DNA of 64,000 nucleotides from Nostoc sp. NIES-4103. GTDB lineage: Bacteria > Cyanobacteriota > Cyanobacteriia > Cyanobacteriales > Nostocaceae. Location: contig NZ_AP018288.1 of assembly GCF_002368335.1 (NCBI RefSeq), forward strand, positions 221,372 to 285,371, written 5' to 3'. Every line of letters begins with the position of its first letter. Position 1 is the stretch's first letter. The notes under the pieces are model-generated. The model did no database searches. It saw only the letters and a list, made by a program, of their open reading frames with translations, and was not told where the DNA came from. A program made the position numbers and the translations under genes. Shown one piece after another: positions 26,992 to 36,474 of the stretch.

Positions 26992-27705
26992 TTTTTTCTC
27001 ATCTCGCCATAAAGCTATACCACCTAATAAACCAGTGATGTTAGGAATGAGTTTTACATTTAAGGGTAGCTGGATATTGACTTTGACAGCTTCACCACCA
27101 CCAATGTAAAGGCAATCATAATTGAACAGTCTTTGCAAAGATGCGATCGCTTTTTCTAAGCGTCTATTCCATCTTTTCTCGCCAATTTTTTCTAACTCTG
27201 CACGCCCTAGTTGTTCTTCGTAAGTTTCACCTTTACGAAATGGATGATGTCCCATTTCCATATTTGGCACTAGTTTACCATCCACAAACAAAGCTGAACC
27301 AAACCCTGTACCTAAAGTAATCACTAATTCTACACCTTTGCCTGCGATCGCTCCCAATCCTTGCATATCTGCATCATTAATCACACGTACAGGCTTGTTT
27401 AAGCGATTTGCCAATGCTGTTTCTAAGTCAAACCCAATCCAATCTCGATCTAAGTTGACTGCTGTTTCTGTGACTCCACAGCGCACCACCCCAGGAAAAC
27501 CTACAGAAACTCGATGAAATTCACCTTGTGCAGCTGCTAACACTGCAATTGCATTGATGACAACTTCCGGTTTGGCAGGTTGCGGTGTGTCTACACGGGC
27601 CCTTTCTGTTAAAGGATTACCTGTAATATCTAATACCATAGCTTTGACACCACTACCGCCAATATCAACCGATAGGGTGCGAATAGATCCATTATCTTCG
27701 GTCAT
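26986..27705 (-). CDS. ppgK: Polyphosphate glucokinase-like ROK-family kinase
   Basis: The 239-residue sugar kinase has the phosphate-binding DIGGSG (14-19), TPQPAKP (40-46), SVGFPGVV, NDADMQGLG, and LGTGFGSALF, the pattern of actinobacterial polyphosphate glucokinases, including TPQPA, which is diagnostic of that subgroup. It probably phosphorylates glucose using polyphosphate and/or ATP. GAGGATA precedes the ATG. The phosphate donor cannot be read from sequence, so the polyphosphate assignment is by similarity only. Confidence 0.8.
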   Translation of the reverse strand: MTEDNGSIRTLSVDIGGSGVKAMVLDITGNPLTERARVDTPQPAKPEVVINAIAVLAAAQGEFHRVSVGFPGVVRCGVTETAVNLDRDWIGFDLETALANRLNKPVRVINDADMQGLGAIAGKGVELVITLGTGFGSALFVDGKLVPNMEMGHHPFRKGETYEEQLGRAELEKIGEKRWNRRLEKAIASLQRLFNYDCLYIGGGEAVKVNIQLPLNVKLIPNITGLLGGIALWRDEKKS

Positions 27706-28752
27706 TTGAGTTTATCCTCGTCGCTGCCTGCTGTGTGCCAATAATAGCAATACAGTGAAGTACCCCAACCTGCTTTGCTGAGGTAGTTGCCCTCCAACAT
27801 CTTAACTGATAAGACCAAATCCAATCATGGGTAAGAAGCAGGCGATCAGGAAAGAGGCTTATACAAATCTTTTCCCCTCTGCACCTCTGCTAACCAGCAT
27901 CCAAAGTTAACTTGCCAGACTGCTAGTTTTGCTCAATTTCTGACGGTACAGGGCGATCGCGTCCTTCAATCTTAACACTTGGCCATTTGGCATCAAATGT
28001 TAGGTTTTTTAGCCTTTCATTACTTAAGGACAATAAAGGTATCTTCAATTTTAGCTGTAAACTTGGATTCCAAGCTTGAGTTTAAAATTAATAAATTCAA
28101 AACACAAGGCTTAATTTTTAGTAGGATGTTTTCAATTTTTAGGTTTTACTTTTCTGCTCTAAAAACTGAGGATATGCATTACATTTTTTCAAATCCATTG
28201 ATTCCTACACTATTAATCTGTTTATAACTCTCATCAAAATTCTTGCTACAGTATCAACCAAATAAAGCACACTTTATCCTAAATAACAACCATTGATATT
28301 TTATTTTTAACTTTTTAAATTGTCATTATTAATGCTCGTCAGAATAATGAGGGTAGCATTTATACAACAATTTTTGCTACCCCAATTCCTTAGATGTAAA
28401 GCTTTTTAAAAGCAATTTGAAAAAACTTTACACAGCATTTTTTATAAAAATTAACTAATTTGTAGTATTCAATCTACACTGTTTTTGACTTTGAGGACAT
28501 CTTAAAGTCTGAAAAATTATATTTTATTTTTCGACAAATACTGTAATGGCAGTATTTTATTAGGACAAATACAAAAAACTAATAAGGTATAAACATATAT
28601 TAAAAAAATATTTTCAAAACAATGCAAACTTAATCACAAATATTAGCCCTTGTAATTATGTTACCCACACTTTAAACTGATTTTCAAAGACTTAGAAAAA
28701 AGTCCATACTATTCCAGTAATTCATCTAGAAACATCAGGAAATTTAACCGAT
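27706..28752. other. 1-kb AT-rich gap before the + strand cluster
   Basis: Mostly AT-rich. On the minus strand 27923-28081 is an uninterrupted 52-codon frame ending SVKIEGRDRPVPSEIEQN with protein-like composition but no start codon of its own; it may be the remnant of a gene. The 650 bp before 28753 hold no convincing frame and probably contain the promoter of the downstream cluster. Confidence 0.4.
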
Positions 28753-29436
28753 ATGATACCCAGATCACTTGGAGGCAAGAAAATTGCAATTCTTGTTGAA
28801 AATTTATTTATTCCCGAAGAAATTGATTACTACAAAAAGCGCTTTGAGGAGCTTAGGGCAACCGTACATTTTGTATCTAGGCTTTGGGGTCAGCCTAATG
28901 TTCGCTTCGTGAGCGATTCATGGGAGGACGAAGAAACACGTCAGACTTTAGAAGTGCAACATGATTTTCAAGATATAGATGTCAACGATTATGCAGCTGT
29001 AATTATGGCTGCTAACTACACTAGTGTACGTCTGCGTTATTTCGAGCCGCCTGTAGGTTCTCCCATTAGTGCAGAGCAAGTTCGTACTTCACCAGCAGTA
29101 CAATTTTATGCTAAAGCGATCGCCAATCCCAGGATTATTAAAGGAGCGCTTTGCCACGGGTTGTGGCTAATAACACCAATGCCAGAGTTGCTTAAAGGAC
29201 GACGGATTATATGTCATGAGGTAGTGCTTGCAGATATCCTCAATACTGGTGCTATTTACGTACCATCACCTTCAGGTGTTGTAGTGGATGGGGATCTTGT
29301 TACTGGTCGCTCAAAGCATGAGGTTGAACCTTTTGTTGAGGCCATAACTGAACAAATTCATCAAGTTAACTCTGCAACAAATCGTTTCTTGTTAAAAAGA
29401 ACTACTCCTGTTTCAGCAATTAAAAGAGCTAGTTAA
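28753..29436 (+). CDS. DJ-1/PfpI family protein 1
   Basis: The 227-residue protein has the flavodoxin-like fold of the DJ-1/PfpI superfamily. The nucleophile elbow Cys134-His135 in IKGALCHGLWLITP follows the expected strand; the conserved opening KIAILVENLF has Glu16 in the usual acidic position. Members act as glyoxalases, deglycases, proteases or chaperones; which applies is not evident. It starts a long same-strand run and is followed after 35 bp by a second DJ-1-type gene. Confidence 0.88.
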   Translation: MIPRSLGGKKIAILVENLFIPEEIDYYKKRFEELRATVHFVSRLWGQPNVRFVSDSWEDEETRQTLEVQHDFQDIDVNDYAAVIMAANYTSVRLRYFEPPVGSPISAEQVRTSPAVQFYAKAIANPRIIKGALCHGLWLITPMPELLKGRRIICHEVVLADILNTGAIYVPSPSGVVVDGDLVTGRSKHEVEPFVEAITEQIHQVNSATNRFLLKRTTPVSAIKRAS

Positions 29437-29471
29437 CTCCTTCAAAATCGGTTCAAAAGGAAGTCATCATC

Positions 29472-30299
29472 ATGGTAAAAATTCTGACAATTCTATCGGA
29501 GTGGGGTTATTGGGGTGAAGAACTGGTAGGCCCTTTAGATGTATTTGATGAAAGGGGATATCAAGTTGATTTTGCCACACCTACAGGAAAAAGACCTGTA
29601 GCTCTTCCACCTAGTTTAGATCCTTACTTTGTCGATCCACCATTAGGAAAGCCAGTCGTTTCACAAGAGGTAGCAGAGAAAGTCAAGCAGTTGGAAGACC
29701 CCAACAACCCACGGCTGGATAATCCAATTATTTTGTCACAATGGTTACCAGAAAGGCCATACTGGAGTTCTCCAAAATTCCTTCGAGAAATGGAAGCATA
29801 TTACCAAGCACTTGAAGAATTGCAGAAAGATTTAGAACAATACGATGCCTTACTCATAGTAGGTGGTAGTGGCCCAATTATAGATTTGGCAAATAATCAT
29901 AGAGTTCATGACCTGATTCTCAGTTTTTATCAGGCAGGTAAACCAATTGCCGCAGAATGCTATGGTGTTGCTTGTCTAGCCTTTGCTCGTGACCTTGGCG
30001 ATCGCAAGAGTATTATTTGGGGTAAGCATGTCACAGGTCATTGCAAAGAATATGATTACCTGGATGGGACAGGATTTGTCGGGACTGACATTAATATTGG
30101 CCCTCCTCCTTATCCTTTAGAATATATTCTCCGTGATGCTGTAGGCCCAAATGGGCAATATCACGGTAATGTTGGTAAAAGTATCTCCGTAATTGTCGAT
30201 TATCCATTTATCACGGGTCGCTCTACCCCAGATTCTTACACAACTGGTGAGAAGTTGGTAGAAGTTTTGGAGAAAGGGCTAAAGCGGTACGGTTGGTAA
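29472..30299 (+). CDS. DJ-1/PfpI (Hsp31-like) family protein 2
   Basis: The 275-residue protein belongs to the same superfamily but the larger Hsp31-like branch: MVKILTILSEWGYWGEE opening, LLIVGGSGPIIDLANN, and the nucleophile Cys163 in AAECYGVACLAFA. A 50-residue insertion (about 45-100) separates the first strands. It is only distantly similar to its neighbour, so this is a pairing of two branches rather than a recent duplication. AAGGA precedes the ATG. Likely role is handling reactive carbonyl compounds, by family inference. Confidence 0.85.
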   Translation: MVKILTILSEWGYWGEELVGPLDVFDERGYQVDFATPTGKRPVALPPSLDPYFVDPPLGKPVVSQEVAEKVKQLEDPNNPRLDNPIILSQWLPERPYWSSPKFLREMEAYYQALEELQKDLEQYDALLIVGGSGPIIDLANNHRVHDLILSFYQAGKPIAAECYGVACLAFARDLGDRKSIIWGKHVTGHCKEYDYLDGTGFVGTDINIGPPPYPLEYILRDAVGPNGQYHGNVGKSISVIVDYPFITGRSTPDSYTTGEKLVEVLEKGLKRYGW

Positions 30300-30425
30300 G
30301 TTTCAGCAATCGAATTAGTAAGCATTAAAAAGTCTGATGACTGCCCATATCATTGATTTGAATCAATCTCAAGTGCGAAAAACTTTGGTACCGCAAAATG
30401 GACTATACCCAAGGAAGCGGAAGTT

Positions 30426-32135
30426 ATGGCTAACAGAAATGGCCGCTTTGCAATCATCGAACAACTTTTAGTAGATGATATACACTACATATTTGGCAAT
30501 CCTGGGACAGTGGAAGAGGGCTTCCTAGATGCATTAAGCGACTACTACCCAGAGTTGCAATATATTTTTACATTACAGGAAACGATCGCAGTAGCTGCGG
30601 CAGACGGCTACGCCCGTGCTACCAAAAAGCCAACAGTTGTGCAAATTCACAGTGGCGTTGGTCTCGGAAATGCGATCGGCATGTTGTACCAAGCGATGCG
30701 CGGTCATGCTCCATTGGTAGTTATTGCTGGTGAAGCCGGTACTCAATACGATGCTTTGGATGCTCAAATGGCCGCTGACCTTGTGACTATGGCAAAACCT
30801 GTAACAAAATGGGCAACCAGAGTCATCCATCCTTCTTCTTTATTGCGCGTGTTGCGTCGGGCTATTAAAATAGCCGCTACACCACCTATGGGGCCTGTCT
30901 TTATATCCCTACCAATGGATATTCTAGATGTTCCCAACGATGAAGAAGTAATTCCAACTTCTTTTCCAGTCACACAAGTTTCTCCGGAAACTGACCAACT
31001 GGCAAAAGCAGTATCCCTAATAATCTCTGCATCAAAGCCGATGATTATTGTGGGCGATGGTGTTGCTTTCTCCGATGCACAGGATGAATTAACTCGCACG
31101 GCTGAACTCATAGCTGCCCAAGTATGGGGAGCCGATTCATCTGAACCTAACATCAGTGCCACACATCCTTTATTTAAAGGGCTGTTAGGTCACATGTTTG
31201 GGGATTTTAGCCGTCAGATCACCACTGAGGCCGACTTAATTCTAATTGTTGGAACTTACCTTTTCCCCGAAGTATTCCCTGCTTTGTCTGATGTTTTTGC
31301 TCCAAATGCCAAAGTGATTCACATCGACTTGAATACCTATGAAATAGCAAAGAATTTTCCAGTGGATATTGGTCTACTAGGCGATCCGAAAACTACACTC
31401 GCCAAGCTGAACTCTTTGCTAGAGAGTAGTATGACAAGTGAACACAAAGATGCAGCAAATGCTAGGGCTAATCAGATAGGCGAGACTACCAAAGAGCAAT
31501 TAACTGCCCTATTGAATGCTGACAAAGCAGTTCGTGATGCAGTACCTCTGCATATGTCACGTTTTGCAGAAGAATTGGCAAAATATTTACCACCAGACGC
31601 GATCGTTTTTGATGAAGCAATTACCAATTCTCCCGAACTATGTCGGTACATACCACCAACAAAAGTCGGGCAATATTTCCAAACACGAGGCGGCTCATTA
31701 GGTGTTGGCATTCCTGGAGCCATTGGTGTTAAATTAGCCAATCGAGACAAAACAGTAATTGCTTTTACAGGTGATGGCGGTAGCATGTATACCATTCAGG
31801 CCCTCTGGACTGCTGCACACCACAACATCGATGCCAAATTCGTCATTTGCAATAATCGTAGTTATCAAATACTGAAGCTCAACATTCTGCAATATTGGCA
31901 CGAGCGTCAGATATCAGAACACGGGTTCCCATCTTCTTTTGATATATGTGATCCTGATATACGTTTTGATGAGTTAGCCCGTTCTCTGGGGGTTGAGGCT
32001 ATTCGAGTTGAGAAGCCAGATCAAATCAGTTCAGCCATTGAGAAAGCATTGGATTATGACGGGCCTTTCCTAATTGATTTAGTACTAACTAAGGAAATTG
32101 TTGGTACAAAAATTGGTGTTAAGTGCGGTCAGTAG
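30426..32135 (+). CDS. Thiamine diphosphate-dependent enzyme (benzoylformate decarboxylase/acetolactate synthase type)
   Basis: The 569-residue protein has the three domains of the ThDP family. The cofactor-activating Glu52 is in TLQETIAVAAADGYAR, the substrate-pocket HSGVGLGNAIG follows, and the cofactor motif runs from GDGG (449-452) to NN (476-477). The sequence is closer to decarboxylases of 2-keto acids than to biosynthetic acetolactate synthase, and no regulatory subunit is nearby. It probably decarboxylates or condenses a 2-keto acid; the substrate is unknown. It sits between the DJ-1 pair and the SnoaL genes. Confidence 0.88.
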   Translation: MANRNGRFAIIEQLLVDDIHYIFGNPGTVEEGFLDALSDYYPELQYIFTLQETIAVAAADGYARATKKPTVVQIHSGVGLGNAIGMLYQAMRGHAPLVVIAGEAGTQYDALDAQMAADLVTMAKPVTKWATRVIHPSSLLRVLRRAIKIAATPPMGPVFISLPMDILDVPNDEEVIPTSFPVTQVSPETDQLAKAVSLIISASKPMIIVGDGVAFSDAQDELTRTAELIAAQVWGADSSEPNISATHPLFKGLLGHMFGDFSRQITTEADLILIVGTYLFPEVFPALSDVFAPNAKVIHIDLNTYEIAKNFPVDIGLLGDPKTTLAKLNSLLESSMTSEHKDAANARANQIGETTKEQLTALLNADKAVRDAVPLHMSRFAEELAKYLPPDAIVFDEAITNSPELCRYIPPTKVGQYFQTRGGSLGVGIPGAIGVKLANRDKTVIAFTGDGGSMYTIQALWTAAHHNIDAKFVICNNRSYQILKLNILQYWHERQISEHGFPSSFDICDPDIRFDELARSLGVEAIRVEKPDQISSAIEKALDYDGPFLIDLVLTKEIVGTKIGVKCGQ

Positions 32136-32230
32136 AATTGATTGAGGCTATTACTACTACCCAATCCCCAGCGATGCACTAAGCAAAGCCAAAGTGTCCC
32201 CAATCCCCACTCTTTTATGGAGATGATTTT

Positions 32231-33103
32231 ATGTCAGAAGCAAATAAAGCGATCGCACGTCGGTATTACGACGAAATCATGAATCAAGGGAATTTAGCAA
32301 CCATTGATGAGCTATTATCCCCTGACTTTCTATTCACAATTCCCACTCACCCTGAGCCATATCACGGCCCCGATGGTTTCAAACAACTCGTGACCATGCT
32401 ACGGGGAGCTTTTCCCGATGTGCATCTGTCAGTAGAGCATTTGTTAGCTGATGGCGACACAGTTGTCGGTCACTGGACAGGAAGTGGCACTCACGCTGGT
32501 AGCCCATTGCACACTGTACTCGGAGACATCCCCGCATCTGGCAAGCACTTCAGCATTGATGGTATTAGTTGGTTACGCATTGTTGATGGCAAAATCGTCG
32601 AATCCTTAGCTAACGAGGATACTTTGGGCTTGCTGCAACAGATTGGCGTTCTACCATCTGAGTCTGCGCCAGTAACAACCACTCCCACTGAAAACAAAGC
32701 TTTGGTTGCTCGTTACTTCAACGAGATTATGAATCAAGGCAAACTTGATGTCATCGAACAGATTATGTCTGCCGATTTTGCCTTTAGAATTCCTACTTTG
32801 CCACAACCAATTCGCGGTCATGAAGGCATGAAGCAGTTTGTCACAGGACTTCGCAATGGCTTCCCAGACATTCACTTCACCGTAGAACGTGAGATTGCTG
32901 AAAAAGACAAAGTAGCCAGCCGTTGGAGAATTGTTGGCACCCACAAAGGAGAATTTTTAGGTGTTCCTCCTACCGACAATTATGTACAAGACCAGGGTGT
33001 TGATATCTTCCGCATCGCTAACGGCAAAATTGCAGAGATTTGGGTCAATGAGAACGACTTAGGTTTGATGCAACAGCTTGGTGTTATTCCTGCTGCTAAA
33101 TAA
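32231..33103 (+). CDS. Tandem SnoaL/NTF2-like protein A (ester cyclase type)
   Basis: The 290-residue protein is two SnoaL-like cone-shaped domains in tandem (about 1-140 and 155-290). Each starts with ARRYYDEIMNQGN or ARYFNEIMNQGKL and ends with a DLGLMQQLGV-type helix. The fold serves polyketide cyclases, hydrolases and binding proteins. GGAGATGA precedes the ATG. The first domain is almost identical at DNA level to that of the next gene while the second domain differs, which suggests recent gene conversion. Confidence 0.9.
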   Translation: MSEANKAIARRYYDEIMNQGNLATIDELLSPDFLFTIPTHPEPYHGPDGFKQLVTMLRGAFPDVHLSVEHLLADGDTVVGHWTGSGTHAGSPLHTVLGDIPASGKHFSIDGISWLRIVDGKIVESLANEDTLGLLQQIGVLPSESAPVTTTPTENKALVARYFNEIMNQGKLDVIEQIMSADFAFRIPTLPQPIRGHEGMKQFVTGLRNGFPDIHFTVEREIAEKDKVASRWRIVGTHKGEFLGVPPTDNYVQDQGVDIFRIANGKIAEIWVNENDLGLMQQLGVIPAAK

Positions 33104-33741
33104 AGAAGAAATCTATTGCAACCATAGATAGGTTAACGGAGTGATTGCTAAAACAACGTAATATTTAACTTAAATATGCGTTGAGCAATCCTCTAGAAAG
33201 AGGTGACTCCATGCAAGCAGAAGAAAATAAAGCGATCGCACGTCGGTATTACGACGAAATCATGAATCAAGGGAATTTAGCAACCATTGATGAGCTATTA
33301 TCCCCTGACTTTCTATTCACAATTCCCACTCACCCTGAGCCATATCACGGCCCCGATGGTTTCAAACAACTCGTGACCATGTTACGGGGAGCTTTTCCAG
33401 ATGTGCATCTGTCAGTAGAGCATTTGTTAGCTGATGGCGACACAGTTGTCGGTCACTGGACAGGAAGTGGCACTCACGCTGGTAGCCCATTGCACACTGT
33501 ACTCGGAGACATCCCCGCATCTGGCAAGCACTTCAGCATTGATGGTATTAGTTGGTTACGCATTGTTGATGGCAAAATCGTTGAATCCCTAGCTAACGAG
33601 GATACTTTGGGCTTGCTGCAACAGATTGGCGTTCTACCATCCGAGTCTGCGCCAGTAACAACCACTCCCACTGAAAACAAAGCTTTAGTTGCTCGTTACT
33701 TCAACGAGATTATGAATCAAGGCAAACTTGATGTCATTGAA
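32243..33741. repeat. Duplicated 516-bp coding segment
   Basis: Positions 32243-32758 and 33226-33741 differ at about seven bases, all silent. The sequence outside this segment is clearly different between the two genes, apart from a short stretch near 32991-33030 and 33973-34012. Confidence 0.9.
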
Positions 33742-34086
33742 GAAGTTATAGCTTCTAACGTCACTGTAAGAATCCCTACTTTACATGAACCCTTTCGTGG
33801 TTATGAAGGTGTGAAATACTTTGTCACAGGGCTTCGTGCTGCCTTCCCGGATATTAAATTCACTGTGGAACGTCAAATCGCAGAAAAAGACAAAGTAGCT
33901 TGCCGTTTTACAAGTATCTCGACGCATCAGGGTGAATTTCAGGGCATTTTACCGACTGGTAATTCTATAAAAGACCAGGGTGTTGATATCTTCCGCATCG
34001 CTAACGGCAAAATAGCAGAAGTTTGGGTCAATGAGAACGCTCTCGGACTCTTGCAACAACTTGGTGCAATTCCCTCCTCTAACTAG
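33211..34086 (+). CDS. Tandem SnoaL/NTF2-like protein B
   Basis: A 291-residue paralogue of the preceding gene with the same two-domain layout. ATG 33211 is chosen because AAAGAGGTGA lies seven bases upstream; an in-frame TTG at 33181 is weaker. Domain one equals that of the neighbour; domain two (about 160-291; VRIPTLHEPFRGYEG, GLRAAFPDIKFTVERQIAE) has diverged, notably in the pocket side (RFTSISTHQGEFQGILP against RWRIVGTHKGEFLGVPP). This would fit two pockets with different ligands. Substrate unknown. Confidence 0.9.
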   Translation: MQAEENKAIARRYYDEIMNQGNLATIDELLSPDFLFTIPTHPEPYHGPDGFKQLVTMLRGAFPDVHLSVEHLLADGDTVVGHWTGSGTHAGSPLHTVLGDIPASGKHFSIDGISWLRIVDGKIVESLANEDTLGLLQQIGVLPSESAPVTTTPTENKALVARYFNEIMNQGKLDVIEEVIASNVTVRIPTLHEPFRGYEGVKYFVTGLRAAFPDIKFTVERQIAEKDKVACRFTSISTHQGEFQGILPTGNSIKDQGVDIFRIANGKIAEVWVNENALGLLQQLGAIPSSN

Positions 34087-34276
34087 TGGTCTATTGCATT
34101 AATTTTGTTGGGTAAACTCAAATTCAATTTTTCTTTGTTTTCCTCTCCCTTAGCGTTCTTTGTGTCCTTTGCGGTTCGTTTTTTCTCTCATAATTTATGC
34201 GCTCAACCACTAGTTAGAGCAACAAATATGAGCATATTTCAACTGAACAAATTTGGTAATTTATAACAGGAGACAA

Positions 34277-34729
34277 ATGATGACCAGTGTAACTTTAGCA
34301 CCCCTGACTGACGCTGAAGCAAGACAGTTTGTTGATGAATGGTTTCAAAGACTTGATATTCATGCTCCATCTGAAGAAGTGCTTCCTTTAGTTGCAGATG
34401 AAGACGTACAAATGAAGTTTCCAGAAGCTACATTGTATGGAAAAGATGAATTCAAAAAGTGGTATGAAGGAGTCATCAGAATTTTCTTTGATGAAGTGCA
34501 TACGCTCCAGAGATTAAATATTAAAACTAGCTCGAACCAAGCAACAGTTGACCTGATTCTTCAATGGGAAGCTTCTCGGTGGAACCCACCAGCAGCCAAG
34601 AGTGAACGCTTAGCATTTACTGCTGTGCAGACATGGATTTTGACGCGATCGCCTATTACTCAAAAGGCTGTAATTACTAGATACATCGTTAAGGAATTGA
34701 TTCCTCTACCTGGGTATCCTGCTCTTTAA
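34277..34729 (+). CDS. SnoaL/NTF2-like single-domain protein
   Basis: About 150 residues with the NTF2-like pattern: an N-terminal helix pair (EARQFVDEWFQRLD), VQMKFPEATLYGKDEFKKWY, then the long curved sheet (VDLILQWEASRW). CAGGAGACAA lies just upstream; ATG 34277 or 34280 may be used. It differs from its neighbours in lacking the LGLLQQLG end. Probably an enzyme or binding protein of the same pathway. Confidence 0.8.
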   Translation: MMTSVTLAPLTDAEARQFVDEWFQRLDIHAPSEEVLPLVADEDVQMKFPEATLYGKDEFKKWYEGVIRIFFDEVHTLQRLNIKTSSNQATVDLILQWEASRWNPPAAKSERLAFTAVQTWILTRSPITQKAVITRYIVKELIPLPGYPAL

Positions 34730-34798
34730 AGTACAGCAAATTGCTGTGTAATCAAATCATCAAAGTTGTGATGAAATCGAACGAGGGAGAGAGAGTTT

Positions 34799-35659
34799 AT
34801 GTTTCTGGTAACTGGTGCAACTGGAACCAATGGCAGTGAAATAGTTAAGCAGCTGAGTGCTGTGGGTGTTAAAGTACGAGCTTTAGTTCGTAACTTAGCA
34901 AAAGCAGAAGCGATCGCTCAACCAGGTGTCGAGATTGTTGAAGGTGATTTTAGTCAGCCCGAAACCCTTAAAACTGCCCTCCAAGGTGTAGAAAAGGCAC
35001 TCTTGCTCCCGCCGTTCGATTCCCGGATGGTAGAGTGGCAAAGTAATTTCATTGAAGCTGCTAAACACTCTGGCATTAAGCATATTGTGAAGTTTTCAGC
35101 CCTTGGAGCTGATCAAAACTCACCCGTAAGTTTGCTCAAGTGGCATGGGCAGGGCGAGAAGCAAATTGAAGAGTCTGGTATCTCTTTCACCCACCTGCGG
35201 CCCAACGGCTTCATGCAGAATTTCCTTACCCTTGCCCCAAGCATCACTACACAGGGTGTTTTTTACCAGCCAGCGGATAATGCAAAAATTAGCCATGTGG
35301 ATGTCCGCGATATTGTCGCAGTTGCCGTGAAGTCACTCACCGAGGATGGACACGAGGGCAAAGTTTACACCATCACAGGGCCGCAAGCACTCACCTTTGA
35401 TGAAATCGCCCTCCAACTTACTGCCCTAATTGGGAAACAAGTTAAATATATCAATGTTTCACCAACAGACTTCCAGCGTACCTTGCTGGATTTTGGGCAA
35501 CCAGAATGGCTGATAAACGCACTCACCGAGTTGTTTGAATTTTATCGTTCTGGCCAAGGCTCAATTGTAACTAATGTGGTAGCTGAAATAACTAATCAGC
35601 AACCAATATCTTTTGAGCAATTCATCAAAGACTACGCCCAGGTTTTCCTAGACCATTAA
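34799..35659 (+). CDS. NmrA/SDR-a-type NAD(P)-binding reductase
   Basis: The 286-residue protein has the NmrA-family Rossmann motif VTGATGTNGSEIVKQL, the second strand VRALVRN (NADP phosphate binding), FSALGAD, LRPNGFMQNFL, and the GHEGKVYTITGPQALT segment of the quinone-reductase-like group (QOR2 type). It probably reduces a quinone or senses NADP(H). GAGGGAGAGA precedes the ATG. It lies between two SnoaL genes. Confidence 0.9.
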   Translation: MFLVTGATGTNGSEIVKQLSAVGVKVRALVRNLAKAEAIAQPGVEIVEGDFSQPETLKTALQGVEKALLLPPFDSRMVEWQSNFIEAAKHSGIKHIVKFSALGADQNSPVSLLKWHGQGEKQIEESGISFTHLRPNGFMQNFLTLAPSITTQGVFYQPADNAKISHVDVRDIVAVAVKSLTEDGHEGKVYTITGPQALTFDEIALQLTALIGKQVKYINVSPTDFQRTLLDFGQPEWLINALTELFEFYRSGQGSIVTNVVAEITNQQPISFEQFIKDYAQVFLDH

Positions 35660-35933
35660 CTAGGTCAAAAAATTTGAGATTTTGCGAAAAGTTGAGCCAG
35701 TGCATTGGGCGGCTTTGCCGACTTGTAGCAACTGGCGTTGCGTGCGGGGGTTCCCCCGCCCTTGCAAACTTTTCAAGACGGATTTGAGATTTGAGATTGA
35801 CCCCACGCCTAAAATTCTTGTCATTAAATTTTGAATTTTGACACTTCAACCCAAAATCCCAAATTTGAAATCTAAAATTCGGCAATTCTTTTATGTCCAA
35901 ATGGCAAATAAAACTACTGTTCAGGAGTTTTTT
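35660..35933. other. Gap with small palindromes
   Basis: Includes GCGGGGGTTCCCCCGC (35744-35759, perfect), TTTGAGATTTGAGATT units and an AAATTTTGAATTTT inverted tract. No gene seen before the CAGGAG ribosome site at 35921-35926. Confidence 0.5.
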
Positions 35934-36314
35934 ATGAGTACTCAAGAAATCATCAATAATTACTACAACTATGTCAATGCTAGTGATTGGGACAGCTGGC
36001 TATCCTTATTCGACGACAATGTAGTTATGGACGAACAACTAGCAGGTCACCTAACAGGAATTCAAACTTTGAGGAATGCAGTCGGAGGTCTAGAAAAAGG
36101 CTACTCCAAATTCCTGATGTATCCTCAACAAACTGTAGTAGAAGGAAATCAAGCCTGTGTCATTTGGCAATGTGAAGCAGCAAATGCCAATGGTGTGCCA
36201 ATTAATGCTAAAGGTGCTAATTATTTCCGCGTAGAGAACGACAAGATTACTTATATGTCTAACTTCCATGACACAAGACCTTTTGACCCCTTTGTCAATC
36301 AAAAATTGAACTGA
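35934..36314 (+). CDS. SnoaL/NTF2-like single-domain protein
   Basis: 126 residues from ATG 35934, which has CAGGAG seven bases upstream; a longer frame would read through repeat DNA. The motif QEIINNYYNYVNASDWDSWL and VVMDEQLAGHLTGIQTLRNA show an NTF2-like fold as in limonene-epoxide-hydrolase or ketosteroid-isomerase relatives. The end FHDTRPFDPFV is unlike those of the neighbours. It is another member of the NTF2-like-rich group. Confidence 0.82.
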   Translation: MSTQEIINNYYNYVNASDWDSWLSLFDDNVVMDEQLAGHLTGIQTLRNAVGGLEKGYSKFLMYPQQTVVEGNQACVIWQCEAANANGVPINAKGANYFRVENDKITYMSNFHDTRPFDPFVNQKLN

Positions 36315-36339
36315 ACTGAGCAATCAACTATTGATTTTT

Positions 36340-36441
36340 GGCGTTGCTGAATAGAAGTATGAAATGAATAAATGCAGTAAATTAAAACTCTCACTCTCTG
36401 CGCCTCTGCGTGAGACAGATTCATACTTTCACTCAGCAACA
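36340..36441. mobile_element. Miniature inverted-repeat element (GTTGCTGA ends)
   Basis: GTTGCTGAATAGAAGTATGAA at the left pairs with the reverse complement of TTCATACTTTCACTCAGCAAC at the right (about 17 of 21 positions). It has no coding capacity. It lies directly before the GMC gene's ribosome site. Confidence 0.6.
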
Positions 36442-36474
36442 CCTGATTTTTAATCAAAAAGAAAGAGGTTGGCT

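Noticed and set aside
27979..28227. 82-codon + strand frame in the AT-rich gap
   Set aside because: TTG start without ribosome site, low-complexity hydrophobic composition; the opposite strand gives the more protein-like frame.
30338..30474. Possible small gene (about 45 codons) just before the ThDP enzyme
   Set aside because: It overlaps the start of the ThDP gene in another frame and has no ribosome site; more likely leader sequence.
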